Below are positions 20,901 to 33,230 of a DNA stretch of 64,000 nucleotides, in pieces. The notes beneath the pieces were generated by a model. The model was not told where the DNA came from. It saw only the letters and a program-made list of their open reading frames with translations, and did not search any database. The stretch covers positions 3,165,665 to 3,229,664 of the forward strand of contig JAHWDD010000003.1 of NCBI GenBank assembly GCA_023897205.1, given 5' to 3'. The first letter of the stretch is position 1, and each line of letters starts with the position of its first letter. The DNA is from Exophiala sp. HKRS030 (lineage: Eukaryota; Ascomycota; Eurotiomycetes; Chaetothyriales; Herpotrichiellaceae). The position numbers and the translations under genes were made by a program.

Positions 20901-23803
20901 CGAGCGAACGCCGTCACTGCAGTGGAAGAAGCAAAGCGCCTCAAAAATAGCCGCGATCGTGCAATAAAGTCATCAATATCGTCGATATTCGTGCGGCTTG
21001 GCGAGATCCCCAAGAAGCCTGGTCAGTTGATTAAGAGCATTATGGACAGCATCAAAGGGGAGGAAAATGAGGAGCTGCAAGCTCGATCGGCCTCTGCTGT
21101 CGCCGCACTGATCGACCACTATACGCGAGGCTCAAAGCGTGGTCCAGTTGACAAACTGGTTTCTAATCTGGTAAAATTCACATGTGTCGACACCGCCGAG
21201 ACCCCTGAGTTTATCCCCAACGCTTCGTTTGATGACATAGTGCTGTCTTTGAGGAAGGAGGAAGACAGAAAGGACCATCCCGATGCCGTCAGATTCGAGC
21301 AGGAAGCCAAAGAGGCGAAAACTATGCGGCGTGGCGCAAAACGTGCCTTGGATGAACTTGCCCTTAGATATGGCTCCGATCTATTGGAAAGACTGCCGGT
21401 GCTCAAAGCATTGATCGACGGACCAATCGAAGAACTTGTGGGACCAGCAGATCCAGCGACGTTTGAGGTTGACGGTGAGCGGGGACAGGCTTTAGTGGAT
21501 GCATTTTCTACCCTTCGCACCATGGCACCATCTCTTCATCCATCATTACTCCCATGGGTATTGGCCCTGATGCCTCTGATTGGCAAAGCAATGCGGAGCC
21601 GACTTTCGGTGATCCGGTACAGCGCTGCCAAATGCTTCGCAACTTTGTGTAGCGTCATTCCAGTCCAGGGAATGACCATGCTTGTCAAGGATGTACTTCC
21701 CAATATTGGCAATCCGCTCGATCTCAGAGATCGACAGGGGATAACTGAATGTGTTTATCACCTCATTCAAGTTATGGGTGACAGGATCCTGCACTATGTT
21801 ATCTTCCTGATTGTACCTGTCCTGGGACGCATGAGTGATGCAAATAGCGATGTCCGTCTCCTGGCAACAACCTCATTCGCGACGCTAGTGAAATTGGTAC
21901 CACTTGAAGCAGGCATTCCCGACCCTCCGGGCATGCCGGAGGAGTTACTGGTTGGCCGCGAAAGGGAGCGCAAGTTCATGGCACAGATGCTGGATCCCAA
22001 GAAAGTCGAGCCTTTCAGCATTCCCGTGGCCATCAAAGCCGAGCTACGTTCGTACCAACAAGACGGCGTCAATTGGTTGGCATTTCTCAATAGGTACAAC
22101 CTGCACGGTGTCCTTTGTGACGACATGGGATTGGGCAAAACGCTCCAGACCTTGTGCATTGTTGCGAGTGACCACCACATTCGTGCAGAAGAGTTTGCGA
22201 AATCTCAGGCTCCAGATATGCGGCGACTTCCATCTTTGATTGTCTGTCCGCCGACTCTTTCAGGCCATTGGCAGCAGGAGATCAAGCAATACGCCCCGTT
22301 TTTGAGCTGCGTTGCGTATGTAGGGTCTCCCTCTGACAGGGGCAGTCGACGTCACCTTCTCGAAACCGCCGATATTGTCATCACTTCCTACGACGTATGT
22401 CGGAACGATAATGAGGTCCTACAACCAATCACTTGGAATTATTGTGTCCTCGATGAAGGCCACTTGATCAAAAATCCAAAGGCCAAAATCTCGCAAGCAG
22501 TCAAGAAGTTGATGAGCAACCACCGTCTGATGTTGTCTGGTACCCCAATCCAGAACAACGTCCTTGAACTCTGGTCATTGTTCGACTTTCTTATGCCTGG
22601 ATTTTTGGGCACAGAGAAGGTCTTCCAGGACAGATTTGCGAAGCCGATTGCTGCGAGTCGTAACGCCAAGTCTTCCTCGAAAGAACAGGAAGCCGGTGCT
22701 CTTGCGATTGAGAGTTTACACAAGCAGGTATTACCATTCCTGCTACGTCGGCTCAAAGAAGAGGTCTTGAATGATTTGCCCCCAAGATCCTACAAAACTA
22801 TTACTGCGATCTCAGTGACCTTCAGAAGCGCTTATTTGAGGATTTCTTCAAGAAAGAGCGTACCACGGTTGAGAATAGCGTGGGCTCGACCGATAAAGCA
22901 GCCAAGCAACATATCTTCCAGGCACTGCAATATATGAGAAAATTATGCAACTCACCGGCACTTGTCGTCAAAGAAGGGAACAAACAATACGACGCAATTC
23001 AGAAGCAACTCAGCCAGTCGAAGTCTAGTCTGCGAGATATCGCACATGCACCAAAACTAGGCGCGTTGCGCGATCTGCTCGTTGACTGTGGCATTGGTGT
23101 GACAAATGAATCCAATGATGTCTCAGCGTCGAATTATGTTTCACAGCACCGAGCACTGATATTCTGTCAGATGAAAGAAATGCTCGACATGGTTCAAAAC
23201 GAGGTACTCGCGAAACTGCTACCCAGTGTACAATTCCTGCGGCTTGATGGTAGTGTTGAAGCAACCAAGCGGCAGAACATTGTCAATCAATTCAATAATG
23301 ATCCTAGCTACGACTGTCTCCTACTTACAACCAGCGTCGGTGGTCTCGGATTGAATTTGACCGGTGCAGATACCGTCATTTTCGTAGAACACGATTGGAA
23401 TCCTCAGAAGGATATTCAGGCTATGGACAGAGCACATCGTATTGGTCAAAAGAAAGTTGTCAATGTTTACCGTCTCATCACCCGTGGAACTCTCGAGGAA
23501 AAGATCCTGAGCCTGCAAAGGTTTAAGATTGATGTTGCATCTACAGTCGTCAATCAACAAAATGCCGGTTTGGGGAGCATGGAGACCGACCAGATCCTAG
23601 ACCTTTTCAACCTAGGAGAGACATCAGAGTCAACAGGTGAAGCTGGCGCAGGCAAGGAAGAAGATATGGTAGACCTCGAGACCGGAGAAGTCAAGAAAAA
23701 AGGCGACAAGGGCTGGTTGGACGACGTGGGCGATCTGTGGGACGAAAGGCAATACCAGGAAGAATTCAACCTGGACTCTTTCGTCCAGAATCTGCAGAAA
23801 TAA
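17973..23803 (+). CDS. MOT1: TATA-binding-protein-displacing ATPase Mot1 (BTAF1)
   Basis: Swi2/Snf2-family ATPase that strips TBP from DNA and so regulates RNA polymerase II transcription genome-wide; nuclear and essential in yeast. Coding starts in micro-exons: 17973-17986 (14 nt) and 18043-18060 (18 nt), then a long exon from 18158, giving MAASRLDRLVTLLDKGSTQL. N-terminal HEAT repeats bind TBP. The ATPase carries DDMGLGKT (Walker A, near residue 1335) and LDEGHLIKN (Walker B, near 1443). The helicase C lobe carries FCQMKEMLDM and MDRAHRIGQKK. The frame breaks at a run of five C (22779-22783): NDLPP before it and the KILQNYYCDLSDLQ block after it differ by one missing base. As read, it would stop at 22937 after about 1,602 residues; restored length is about 1,892 (yeast 1,867). 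No intron can explain the shift. Confidence 0.95.
18092..18119. repeat. 14-nt tandem duplication in MOT1 intron 2
   Basis: Two perfect copies of CATATGACTCTCAA lie side by side inside the second MOT1 intron (18061-18157). The splice sites and the CTGAC branch point are outside the duplication. Confidence 0.9.
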
Positions 23804-24638
23804 TGGCCCCAAACAATACATGTATCATTAGTAGTCAAACGCGTCTTCGCACCTCTAGAGCAAGGATGGGGCTGGGAGCCTGGGCACTCTCAACTCTCCG
23901 CCCCTTCGCGGAGTGGAGAGGGTATCAGGCCGGGCCGGTTATTTATATGTCGAACAATCAGACGAATATGAGGATTGGTCAACATAACATTTTGTGACTT
24001 AAACTGCCTGCTTGCGCGGGGCCTTGAAAAATTGTTCACATGACATCGGGGCTGACAATGCACGGGGCTGCCAATGCAGGTAGTCCTGCTCGCTCTGGAT
24101 ATGTACGGAGTATAAATGTCGAAATTATGCCAAGCGCTATGAACAAGCTCCACCTTCCCCAAACAAGCCGCAAACAGCGACGTGCTCCTCTATTTCCAGA
24201 CTTTTGACACATTTCAATTCTTGCTACATCGAAACGCCACACTGGCGTACGTGTGTGCGATGACGACGACGCAGATTTTAGCTACTGGGGATAGTCATTT
24301 GCCTTGATGCTGGTTGTTCCTCCCTCGTCCCTTCCCCGCCCCCATATTAGCTCCAAGGTATATTTATATATACGCGCGGGCGGGCGGAAATTGGCGCTTT
24401 GGCTTGAACATGCGGCGAGATATATTTATGCACATCTATACATGTTGCCGGATTCAGGAAGCCCGGGCGAGATGAAGTGATCGATATATATAGCACTACC
24501 TGGGCTAGAGCGAGAATGTCATGCTGCCTCGAAGAGCAAGATCGGATGGCGCGACTGGGGCGCTTTCGGAGAGATACTTGGATAGCCAAACACTGCTTTG
24601 AATGGATTCAAGATCGGTAGTAATTCGTTTCTAGAGTC
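23804..24638. other. Intergenic, 3' of MOT1
   Basis: No gene recognised. Holds a TACGGAGTA word (24104-24112) and a short TATATTTATATATACGCGCG stretch near 24.36 kb. Confidence 0.55.
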
Positions 24639-25714
24639 CTAAAAAAAACTGCAAGGCAACTGACTATTCTCGCATAGGCAGGGGGAAGGCCGACACAGCA
24701 TCAAATTATCTTGTAATGCTTGTCGCAATGCCGGGTGGTTTTGAGAGCCGGACAGGTGCTCACGAAGATTCACCCTGTGAGCTCTTGCTTTCGTCCATGG
24801 GCTGATTGTTTTGTCGACGAGGGGTTTTCCTGTGAAGAAGGACCAGGATTGGGAAATTTTGACGAGGCTGCTAGCCAAGATCAATACGTATCCGGCCATG
24901 CCGATGAGTATGAAGCAATCGTAAATGTTGCGTTGAACATCGTCGAATCCACAGGCTGAGTCGTAGAGGTAGCACCGTCTTCTGTCGAGGATTTTTTTAC
25001 TCTCGGGACTGGTGTGTCAATCCACGCACTTGAAGCACAATATCCAGAATTGCAGCGCTGAGAGTAACCAATGTGCACACTTTGATCTGTGTAGGCCACA
25101 ATCTGTTTCCGCGCTCTCCAAAAAGAGTTCAGAATCGCATCGTACAACGATCAAAAGAAATTCGTGAGCCCTTCCAAGAAGCCCGCAATAATGATTGAGG
25201 CCCAAATGAAAGCCTGGATCACACAGAGATGTGAGAATTTTGGTAAATGTGTCGATGATGGCTCCGAGCTGTCTTCGGATTCATCTTCCGGTTCGTTGCA
25301 GCGATAGGCTCTTGGCATGAATGTCGACTGATGCTAGCGATGATTGTCCTGGAAGGAGGTTGCGGATGATACTTGGATAGCATCTCGCGATTTCGATAAT
25401 GGTCGTCATGAATGCTTGAACTAAAAACACCAGCAACGTGCCTGACTCTGCGATATTTGTACCTGCTTTGATGCTGGATTGCACCAGGGATTGAGAGAAC
25501 ACTGCAGATTAACATATACCAGTGAGTTATTTGGACAGTGCTACACTTCTGGCAATTCTAATCCTGCCGGACTGGACTTGAGGAGACTGCCGTTGTGGGA
25601 GTTCCTGACCATATCTTGAATGTCGAATTCTCTCAGTGACAATGTTTCTAGAGTCCTGCTATCTGATTCAACAGATTCCCTGGCCTTTGTAATACTTCTC
25701 TTGGTTGTCAGAGT
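24639..25714 (-). pseudogene. Probable decayed gene for a multi-span membrane protein
   Basis: Several minus-strand segments read like protein but do not join cleanly. Reading 5' to 3': 25714-25541 (Ser/Glu-rich, ends in TAG); 25502-25281 (hydrophobic GTLLVFLVQAFMTTIIEIA, then LLPGQSSL, ends in TGA); a segment overlapping its end in another frame (acidic EPEDESEDSSEP, then VIQAFIWASIIIAGF), cut by TGA at 25151-25153 but open beyond it to about 25000; and 24990-24639 in a third frame after an A7 run (24992-24998), with FILIGMAGYVLIL. The three hydrophobic spans and lack of any intron set that restores one frame suggest a relic; homopolymer miscalls may contribute. I recognise no family. Confidence 0.4.
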
Positions 25715-27917
25715 TCATAGTTGCAGCCTTACCGTGATCTGATTCGCCTCAGCTTCCATAGTTGGTAAGCATGGAGGCCAACAGCATGTTGCCTGCGAAC
25801 AACTCATCATTGATCAGACTAAAGACTGATTTGCGAAGTATGGTTGATCTTGTCGTTCTTGAGGTCATCCCGAAAGCAGTGGTAGTATCATTTCTATGAA
25901 CGATGTCTGGCCAACAATGACATGAAGACAACCCACGAATCAGCGCCGAGAAATTTCCAGTCACGTGGGCTCCTCGAAGGATTTGATTTCTCAATCTATC
26001 TGCACACGATCTATGTCGAAAACATCTCTTTCATCCCGAGCAATGCAGCAAAGGACGAATGCGGAGGCTGTGAAGGGTGAAACAGGCATCCAATGACGTG
26101 GGCGTCTCCAGCAATTGTGCCGATATTTAGAGCTTGTAAAGCCTTCAGGCGAAGCCTTCTATTTTAGAATATTTGTGAATATGCTGGGTATACAATTGCT
26201 GGAGGCGACTCTCTCGGAGGTCGGCGTCGAAGGGGTACTGATTAGAAATATGACGGTGTAGGCTCCAACTTCCGCGTCGTGATTCGCCTTTGGCATGGAC
26301 GGAAGAACGCGGAGTGCCATCTTATTTGGGACCAAGGCTGTCACTTTCATGAACGTAGAGATAACAGCATATTATGACGAGTCAGGCGTGCATCGCGGTA
26401 AATCTCTGTGGACTTCGGACCCTGCAATAAAGATCCTCGTGGCATAAGCAAAGGACGTTGACCCCGTCAGGCACGTAAAATTCTCAGTTGCGGAGATTTA
26501 CTTGATGGCATGGCACGTGCACTAAGAGCGCATCTCCAGAACCGGAAGCCGAAAGTCGGGTCGAGCTGGGTCGAGAAATGTGAGATTTACTCCGTGGTCA
26601 GTGATCACTTGCCTCCGTCAGGGTACCTAGAACCAGGCTACAAAGATCATTATTTGTGATGGTCAAGTCAAAGCAGTACTTTCCCGGGCCAAAGACGAAG
26701 ACGGGATTAGAAGGCCTCGGCCGGCGAGAGTGGAGGCGAGCTGCGGTCAGCACTGCCCTTGCATTTGCCAAAGGGTGCCGAGTCCTGCTGACGTTTAATT
26801 CGGTGGCGCCATCCTGTTTCGAGGCTACCCATGACTCATGTTGTCCAATCACTATACGAGAAATTTGTGGGTTCTCACTAATGGCGTGGGGCCTTCCCAA
26901 ACTGGGCTTAGAGCGAGAGCGGCAACCAATGGCTTAGAAATGTGCCGAAAAAGACTTTGCTGAGGAATTCTGCGTCAAAAATAGATTCCCGTTGCAAACC
27001 CTCAACCGACCGGCTGGAGCCACCCTCTAGCTTGCACCTGTTTTCGATCAAGCCTTCTAACATGCTTCAGCTGTCCAATCTCCCTTCATGATCCATGAAC
27101 TAAAGTCGCTGGCCGGTGCTTGTTTCGGTAGCGCTGGCCCTCTTTCGCGGCGGTGGGCAGTGGCAGAGGGGCATGCTGCTGAAATTAGACCCTTGGTTCC
27201 TGAGGGTACTTTCCTCACCGATCTTCCCAGTTGCTGACTTCCTCTTTCATTCCGGCCCTGCAATTTGAAGTCGATCTCTTGGTCAAGACTTGTGTGCCCC
27301 ATCATTTTGGGCCCTGTTAAGTGATCGTAGCAGCGGAACTAAACCTTCTCAAGTCAATAGGGTCCAGCGACCATCATGGCCACCGCTTGACCTCTCCATA
27401 TTTGTGAGCACTAATCTGCTTCTAGCTACTCTCCAGATGCTGGCCTGGTTCGGCCTCTTGCCATCGCCTCGACTAGAATAGTGCGCAGCGGAGGTTCTCT
27501 ACCAAATCTCACGCTGACTGATCTGAAATCAATTATGGTGCACAGCGCCAGGCCACATTCGCCAGGAACACCAGGTTCACGCATTACCCAGGTGAGCAAT
27601 TGGGCATTTGCCAACGGCGACCATGTCCCTGCCAATCTGGTCTGCATAAGCGATTCCAGCTCGGTCGTCAGCAACCCTAGCTATCCATATACATACATAA
27701 AGCTACTCTCACATCCCGCCCTCAAGTCATCACTCATTCATTCAGCACAACCGAACAATCTAAACAAAGCCAATCAGCACTATTTAATTCTTTTCCTTCC
27801 GTTACCGCACACTCTTTAAGCAAGTCGAACATACATAAGACTCTTAATTGCCAATCCTTTCAATCCTTTCAACCACTCTATACCCCTTCACCAAAGAAAC
27901 TTCAACTCACATTCAAT
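25715..27917. other. Intergenic; possible further relic fragments
   Basis: Short minus-strand frames at 25749-25994 and 26159-26350 have protein-like composition (for example TALVPNKMALRVLPSMPKA) and might extend the relic to the left in transcript order, but nothing links them. The part before the cupin gene has TATACATACATAAA (about 27.69 kb) and a CCAAT word (27770-27774), the only promoter-like words I noticed. Confidence 0.4.
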
Positions 27918-28769
27918 ATGTTCTACAAGACAGTCCTCATCGCTGCCTTCGCTGCTGCTGCTGCCGCCACTCCAGTCGCTCAAGGACTCAGCTCATCCGC
28001 ATCGGCATACCCTCCTGCTGCGACTCAATCTGGTTTCAGCACCAGCTATGTCAGTACCGCCGGTACTCCCACCGCCACAGGCGTCTTGGGAAACCCAAAT
28101 GCGAAGCCCAACAAGGCACTCCCCAGTGACTCCACCCTGCTCGTTGATCTCAAGAATGCTCCCACAGTTCTCAAGCGCTTCGATCTGATTCAGAAGAACC
28201 TGAACTCTGGAACCATCGATCTCAAGTTCGACTTCAACCCAGTCGCAAATCCTGCAGTCACTCCTGGTGCTGGTGGTCAAGTCGATCTCGCCAATGCTGC
28301 CAGCTTCCCCCTCCTGACGGGCACCGGCATCTCCTTTGCAGGTATCTTCTTCCAGCCTTGCGGCCTCAACACCCCTCACATCCATCCTCGTGCCACCGAG
28401 TTCTTGACCGTCGCCACTGACAGCAACATCCTGTCTGGTTTCGTCCTCGAAAACCCCTTGACAACCGAGTTCAACACTACCTTGACACAATACCAAGGCA
28501 CCGTCTTCCCTCAGGGCTCCATTCATTTCCAGCAGAACCTTGATTGCAAGCCTGCTGTCGCCCTCGCCGGTCTTAACAGCGAAGACCCAGGTGCCAGCTC
28601 TCTCGCCCAGCGATTCCTTGTCAACATCGACTCTCAAATCGTTGATGCAACTCTTGGCTTCCCCAATGAGATCAATGCCGACAACTTCAAAACATTCAAG
28701 TCTAACATCCCAGCTCCTCTTGCACAAGGTGTCGAGGAATGCTTGATCCGATGCCACATTCCTTACTAA
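27918..28769 (+). CDS. Secreted germin/spherulin-1A-like cupin
   Basis: Single-exon, 283 residues. An Ala-rich signal peptide (MFYKTVLIAAFAAAAAATPV, cleavage near residue 17-20) is followed by a Ser/Thr/Pro-rich stretch to about residue 70, then one cupin_1 barrel. The metal-site pattern of germins is present: box 1 with HIHPRATE (His154, His156, Glu161) and box 2 with FPQGSIHFQQN (His203). Germin-like proteins bind manganese and may act as oxalate oxidase, superoxide dismutase or non-enzymatic wall proteins; spherulin-type fungal members are secreted and often stress- or sporulation-linked. Activity cannot be deduced here. A 294-residue antisense frame overlaps it and is a shadow of its codon bias. 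Confidence 0.9.
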   Translation: MFYKTVLIAAFAAAAAATPVAQGLSSSASAYPPAATQSGFSTSYVSTAGTPTATGVLGNPNAKPNKALPSDSTLLVDLKNAPTVLKRFDLIQKNLNSGTIDLKFDFNPVANPAVTPGAGGQVDLANAASFPLLTGTGISFAGIFFQPCGLNTPHIHPRATEFLTVATDSNILSGFVLENPLTTEFNTTLTQYQGTVFPQGSIHFQQNLDCKPAVALAGLNSEDPGASSLAQRFLVNIDSQIVDATLGFPNEINADNFKTFKSNIPAPLAQGVEECLIRCHIPY

Positions 28770-30009
28770 AGGATTTGACACGGCCTTATGTTCTATGACG
28801 GGAGATGAAATTAGGACATGGACATCCGGAAAGGGAATCATATCTCCAGATATCGACAGCCTCTGAAGTCGGATCATGGGGTGTTAAAGGGTATGGTGGG
28901 TTACTTGTTTTACTACGAGGCTCTTCGAGAGCTTCCATTGGGTTTGAGTTTTCTTTGCATAGCGGTTTTCTAATACATAAAATCTGCGGCTTCAGCTTGG
29001 TCCTCTGATCATGATTAGATAGCAAATTCTCATATATGAGATTTCATACAAACACTTTCCTTGAGTTCGTCTCTTAATTCATTGTGTCTCTGCTTTGTTC
29101 GACGCCTGGGATGTTTTGTTGGCCTTCCAGGAATGCAACGCACCATCAGCACCTCAAAAGTAATCATTCAAATCAAACATCAGACCAAAACCAGAGTTTC
29201 AGCCACACCATCCGCTAGCCGATACGGACCAGGGGATCTGCAAACCCACTTCGGTCTCCGAAGTGCATGCACGAAATCGGCACCATGACAAACCAACCAA
29301 TCCCAATCGGGGCACGTCAGCCTGATTACTTAGGGGCGGATTTGGCTGGCCACCACCGATTAGTCTTGATGCTTAACATCAGCTGCAAACCCAGCCAGAT
29401 CTGTACCTGAAGAAAAGGCCGATCTGATGTCTCTCGAAGCATTGCGATATGGGGCTGTATTATCTTTTGCAAAAGTAATGCCAATGCCAATGCCCATGCG
29501 TCTATCTACGTATCTTCCCTAAGTGTGAGCGCAATCGAGGAGCGCAATCGACCGAGTCCAGCTTCTTGAGTGTGTCAACTTAAGGGCCCCAGCGATCTCA
29601 GCTCTCCTCTGGGCTCTTCGCAGAGTCTTCTTGGCCAGTAGATCAGAGACGTCATTTGCAAGCAAATGATCAAAGTCCAACAGCTCGCGGTGATCATTGC
29701 GCATGCAAAGCTGCTGTTTATTCTTTCTTCTGGCGCTGCGCGACATTGTCGCAGTTATCGTCGCCCGGGCATCAAGTGAGACCGCCGTGAACAATCTCGC
29801 AATAGTAATTCAAGTCTTGGCCCCTGAATTGCACAAGCTGACACTCACATTCCGGATGCCCCTCCCAGCCGTCCCAGCTGACGCTCTGGAAATTCACCAG
29901 GAGATTACGGTCCTGAATCTAGACACTGTGCTCAATTTTCGAGGGTGTGAGAGATACACAGCTTGACACCGAGAACACTCATCGCCTCTCAAGGTAAGAT
30001 AATACCGGA
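28770..30009. other. Intergenic, convergent 3' flanks
   Basis: Lies between the 3' ends of the cupin gene (plus) and the Zn2Cys6 gene (minus). No supported gene, repeat or RNA. Confidence 0.6.
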
Positions 30010-32424
30010 TCAGGAGAGCCCGGCCCATGCGCCTCCAGAAGCAGGTTTCACAATCACCGGCTCGATACTTCCAATCCATGCATCCCACTGCGCCCAATCT
30101 ATCGCTTCACTGTCTGGGGTATCGAGCCAGGAGTCCTGGGCGAGAATCGCATCGGCGTCGAGATCCATCATGTTATTTGCGGAGTTCTGGGAAGGTTCGA
30201 ACAGGTCATTCTGGGTGATGTTGTTGAGCCAGAATGCGTCGTCGCCGCGGAATCGGTTACCGTGTTCGTGGGTCTGTACTTCCTGAGCGGCCTCGTTGGA
30301 AGTAGAAGTTGCCGGCAATGGTAGGCCGCTTGTAGCAAACGTGTCAGCTTGGTGGTTTCGACTTTGCATTGGAGTTCCCATTCTCTTCGATTGGTCAGCT
30401 ATTGCTAAGGCTTTTTGCTCTTTGGCGGCCTCTCGTTGTTCCTTTAGCCTAGTTATGTAGGCCGGTGTATCTAGTACACTTCTATTCTGTTTTGCGAGAG
30501 CAGCGCTGCGGACGCTGAATGCCTTCAAGCAGAGGTTGCCGACTGCTAAGAATATGGGCTCCTTGGTGCTCAGCAACATCTCCGTGTTGTTCTCGTACAG
30601 GTTGTCGATTAGTTGCCATGCTCTTGCGGCGTCCCGATGCAACGGAGTAGCTTTGAGCGTGTCAAGAACATGGATGATGGCATGCCATTGAATGAAATAG
30701 GGTGCGTTCCATGCAAAACGGTGTAACTGCGGACTTGTTTGCAGCATGTTATACTGCTCTAATAGGTGAATCACAACGTTCCATACAACGTGCTGCTCTG
30801 ACGCAGGCACTTCTATGAGTTTCGACCATCTGCGAGGGTGGTGGGCAATGAAGCGAATGATGTTGGTCGCAGCTCGACCGGCCAGCGACACCATGAGTTG
30901 CAACGGCTGTGATGGATCGCAAAAGCGTAGGTATTTCGTCTCCAGCAGATTTTCGATTTCTTCGATGAACCCGTCCTTGACCTTCATGTCGTCCAGAGCA
31001 GTGTACTCTTCTGATGTAAACGAGGCAGGATCGGGTTTTTGCTTCTGCATCCGGCCAATCTGTTTGGCGGCAAAACTTGCAAGGTCTAGTCTTACCTTAC
31101 ACCATATCATTTCCGTTGGCCTGGTGGACTCGATGGGAGCCTTTGGCATTCCCGGCCAAAGATCGCAGTCCTCAACATTGGCAGGCGGCTTAGGTGTCGT
31201 CTCTCCAACATTAAAGGTACGGAACTTCGCCTGCCCGCAAAGCTCCGCGGCTCGGAAATCGTGCATCTTGATCTGCCACCAGATCCGCCGACGAATCTCA
31301 GTTTCGAAAGGCGGGAGCCCCAACAATGTGCCGTCAACGTGCAGACCTGCGAGTTCTGCAAGACGTATGATGACTCCGGTAAGACTCCAAGTAGCTCGTG
31401 CTCCGCACGTATCTCGGACAGAAATAATGTGAAGCATCAATGCCTGTAGGACAACGATGCTGGTGTTGCTCATAAACTTTGCGCGCGATAAGGCGGTCTT
31501 GGTGGCACGCACGTACTCAGCCAGTAGTACTGACCGGCTCTCACTCAGGGACGCATAGCATTCTTGTTCCGTAAGTGAGAGGACAGCGGTACTATATATT
31601 GCAAACATCAGTGCCTCAAATCCTCTTGGGACCTGCGCGATGTTGGCAATCGCCTTGTCCATGGCTAATCTTAAGGTCGGTATATGTACCATTTTTGAAA
31701 GAGGATTGACATTGTCGATGAATATCTGGAAGAGGCGATGGATTGATTTCGCCGGCGGATGTGAAGGTGCAGTAGTGGACGGGTTTTGACCTAAGACATG
31801 ATTGAAATCGGCATTGGATTCTCGAAAATCACTGGTGTCACTCTCTGAATCGCCTTCGGCATCATCCTCGGTGCCATGCATCTGGAATATGAGTCAGGTC
31901 TCAATATATATTTAGGCATTCTGAACCTTTGAAGGCTGTGGGCTCAAGAACAAACCTCTTCTGCTACTCTTGACCACAAGCTACTGCTCCAGATTCAGAA
32001 ATGTTGTTCACTTTGGATATATCACTTACTTGTCAACAAGCTTACTGCCACTTTGCTCGTGCAGAAGTTGAGGTTGAAACACGGTTTCTTGCGGTTCAGT
32101 TGTCTGCGAAGCTGGTGTTGCCAATTGCACCACGGTGCCTGATGATTCACGGCCCGATTTTGTGTCAGATTGACGAATGCTGAGAGACTGATCAATGTGT
32201 TCGAGGCCGACTCCGTTTGCTTGGAGCAATGCTTCATAGCGCTTCAACCTATCTATCAATATGTCCTCCCGCGTTGATCGCTCTCTTTTCTTCCGAGGCT
32301 TTGGCGGTCGGAAAATGCACGGTGCGCTGTATCTGGTGCACGCACTGCATGGATCTTGCTTGTTGCACTTGACTTTGCGCTCCGAACAACGGACGCATGC
32401 AAAAGGGTGTTTACCCTCGGACAT
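30010..32424 (-). CDS. Zn2Cys6 transcription factor with fungal_trans domain
   Basis: Nuclear regulator of 764 residues. Exons are 32030-32424, 31956-31983 (only 28 nt, encoding about NSLWSRVAEE) and 30010-31881; donors GTAAGT and GTTTGT, acceptors GAGCAG and TTCCAG. The N-terminal binuclear cluster is complete: C-X2-C-X6-C-X5-C-X2-C-X6-C at Cys10, 13, 20, 26, 29 and 36. It is followed by a basic linker (RPPKPRKKRERS) and a short coiled coil (LIDRLKRYEALLQ). The middle holds a fungal-specific transcription-factor domain, with MVHIPTLRLAMDKAI and IRRRIWWQIKMHD as landmarks. The C-terminus is acidic with aromatic residues. The start at 32424 (MSEGKHPFAC) fits the family better than the ATG eight codons upstream. 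Target genes are unknown; the FAD monooxygenase lies about 0.8 kb upstream on the same strand. Confidence 0.92.
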
Positions 32425-33230
32425 ACTGTTTAGATGTACTCGCTGCACTAACTTCGTTTGATAGACACACTCCAGAAATGCAAGGACTCAGAGAGTAGTC
32501 AAGAAGAACAAATGAAGACACATAATGCCAGGAGTAGGTGATAGACTGATCAAAATCAGGATGTCTCGATAGCAGCGGGTGGACTGACATTACGAAGGCT
32601 CTTAAGAACAAGTCGAATTGGACAATATGCAAGACGAGTTGCCGTGTTTTCCATCTGCAAAGTCTCAGTGCCTTGGTAAAACCCTATCTAATGTACTCCC
32701 TGTTGCGTAAAGAAGTAATGTAAATCTGGGCCGCAACCTAAAGCTTCTTCGCTGCAATTCTCTTATTGGTGGGAATTTCGCAATCTCGGAGGTCCGACGT
32801 GGTTGAATCTCCGAACATTATTTGGGCCCTTTCACACGTCGTCAACATTCGAGTACTGTGGCCTAACAACATCTGCCTCGATAGATACTGAACACCATAG
32901 TCATGACGTGGGAGATCCGAACCTACGATCGATATACGCCATCATCATGGCACGAAATCGGACGATTACCATACGCCCTTTCTTTGCGAAGACTCTTGAG
33001 ACCCACAGACCTTCCGTGTCTCTACACGCAATACATGTCGATACCTCAAGTAAAGTGGTGTCTTTCGAATACTGCTGAAAGAGGAAGCAATTTTTCTGTG
33101 CAGAAGTCACTTTGAAGCAGAAGGTGATCTCATAAATCATCAAGCAAGTATCTGAGTAGAATAACCCGGGAAGTCTACGTGAGGAGTGTTTCTAGTATGA
33201 TACATGTCCACCTTGGAACTTTGGAGATGA
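32425..33230. promoter_or_regulatory. Upstream region of the Zn2Cys6 gene
   Basis: Holds the promoter of the Zn2Cys6 gene and the 3' flank of the FAD monooxygenase. Contains a direct CGG-type half-site only sporadically; no clear operator was seen. Confidence 0.35.

Noticed and set aside
21119..21523. Antisense frames inside MOT1
   Set aside because: Shadow frames of a strongly coding exon; they show no independent domain or start context.
27993..28877. Minus-strand frame of 294 codons
   Set aside because: It is exactly antisense to the germin-like gene, lacks any domain, and is explained by the codon bias of the true gene, which has a signal peptide and cupin motifs.
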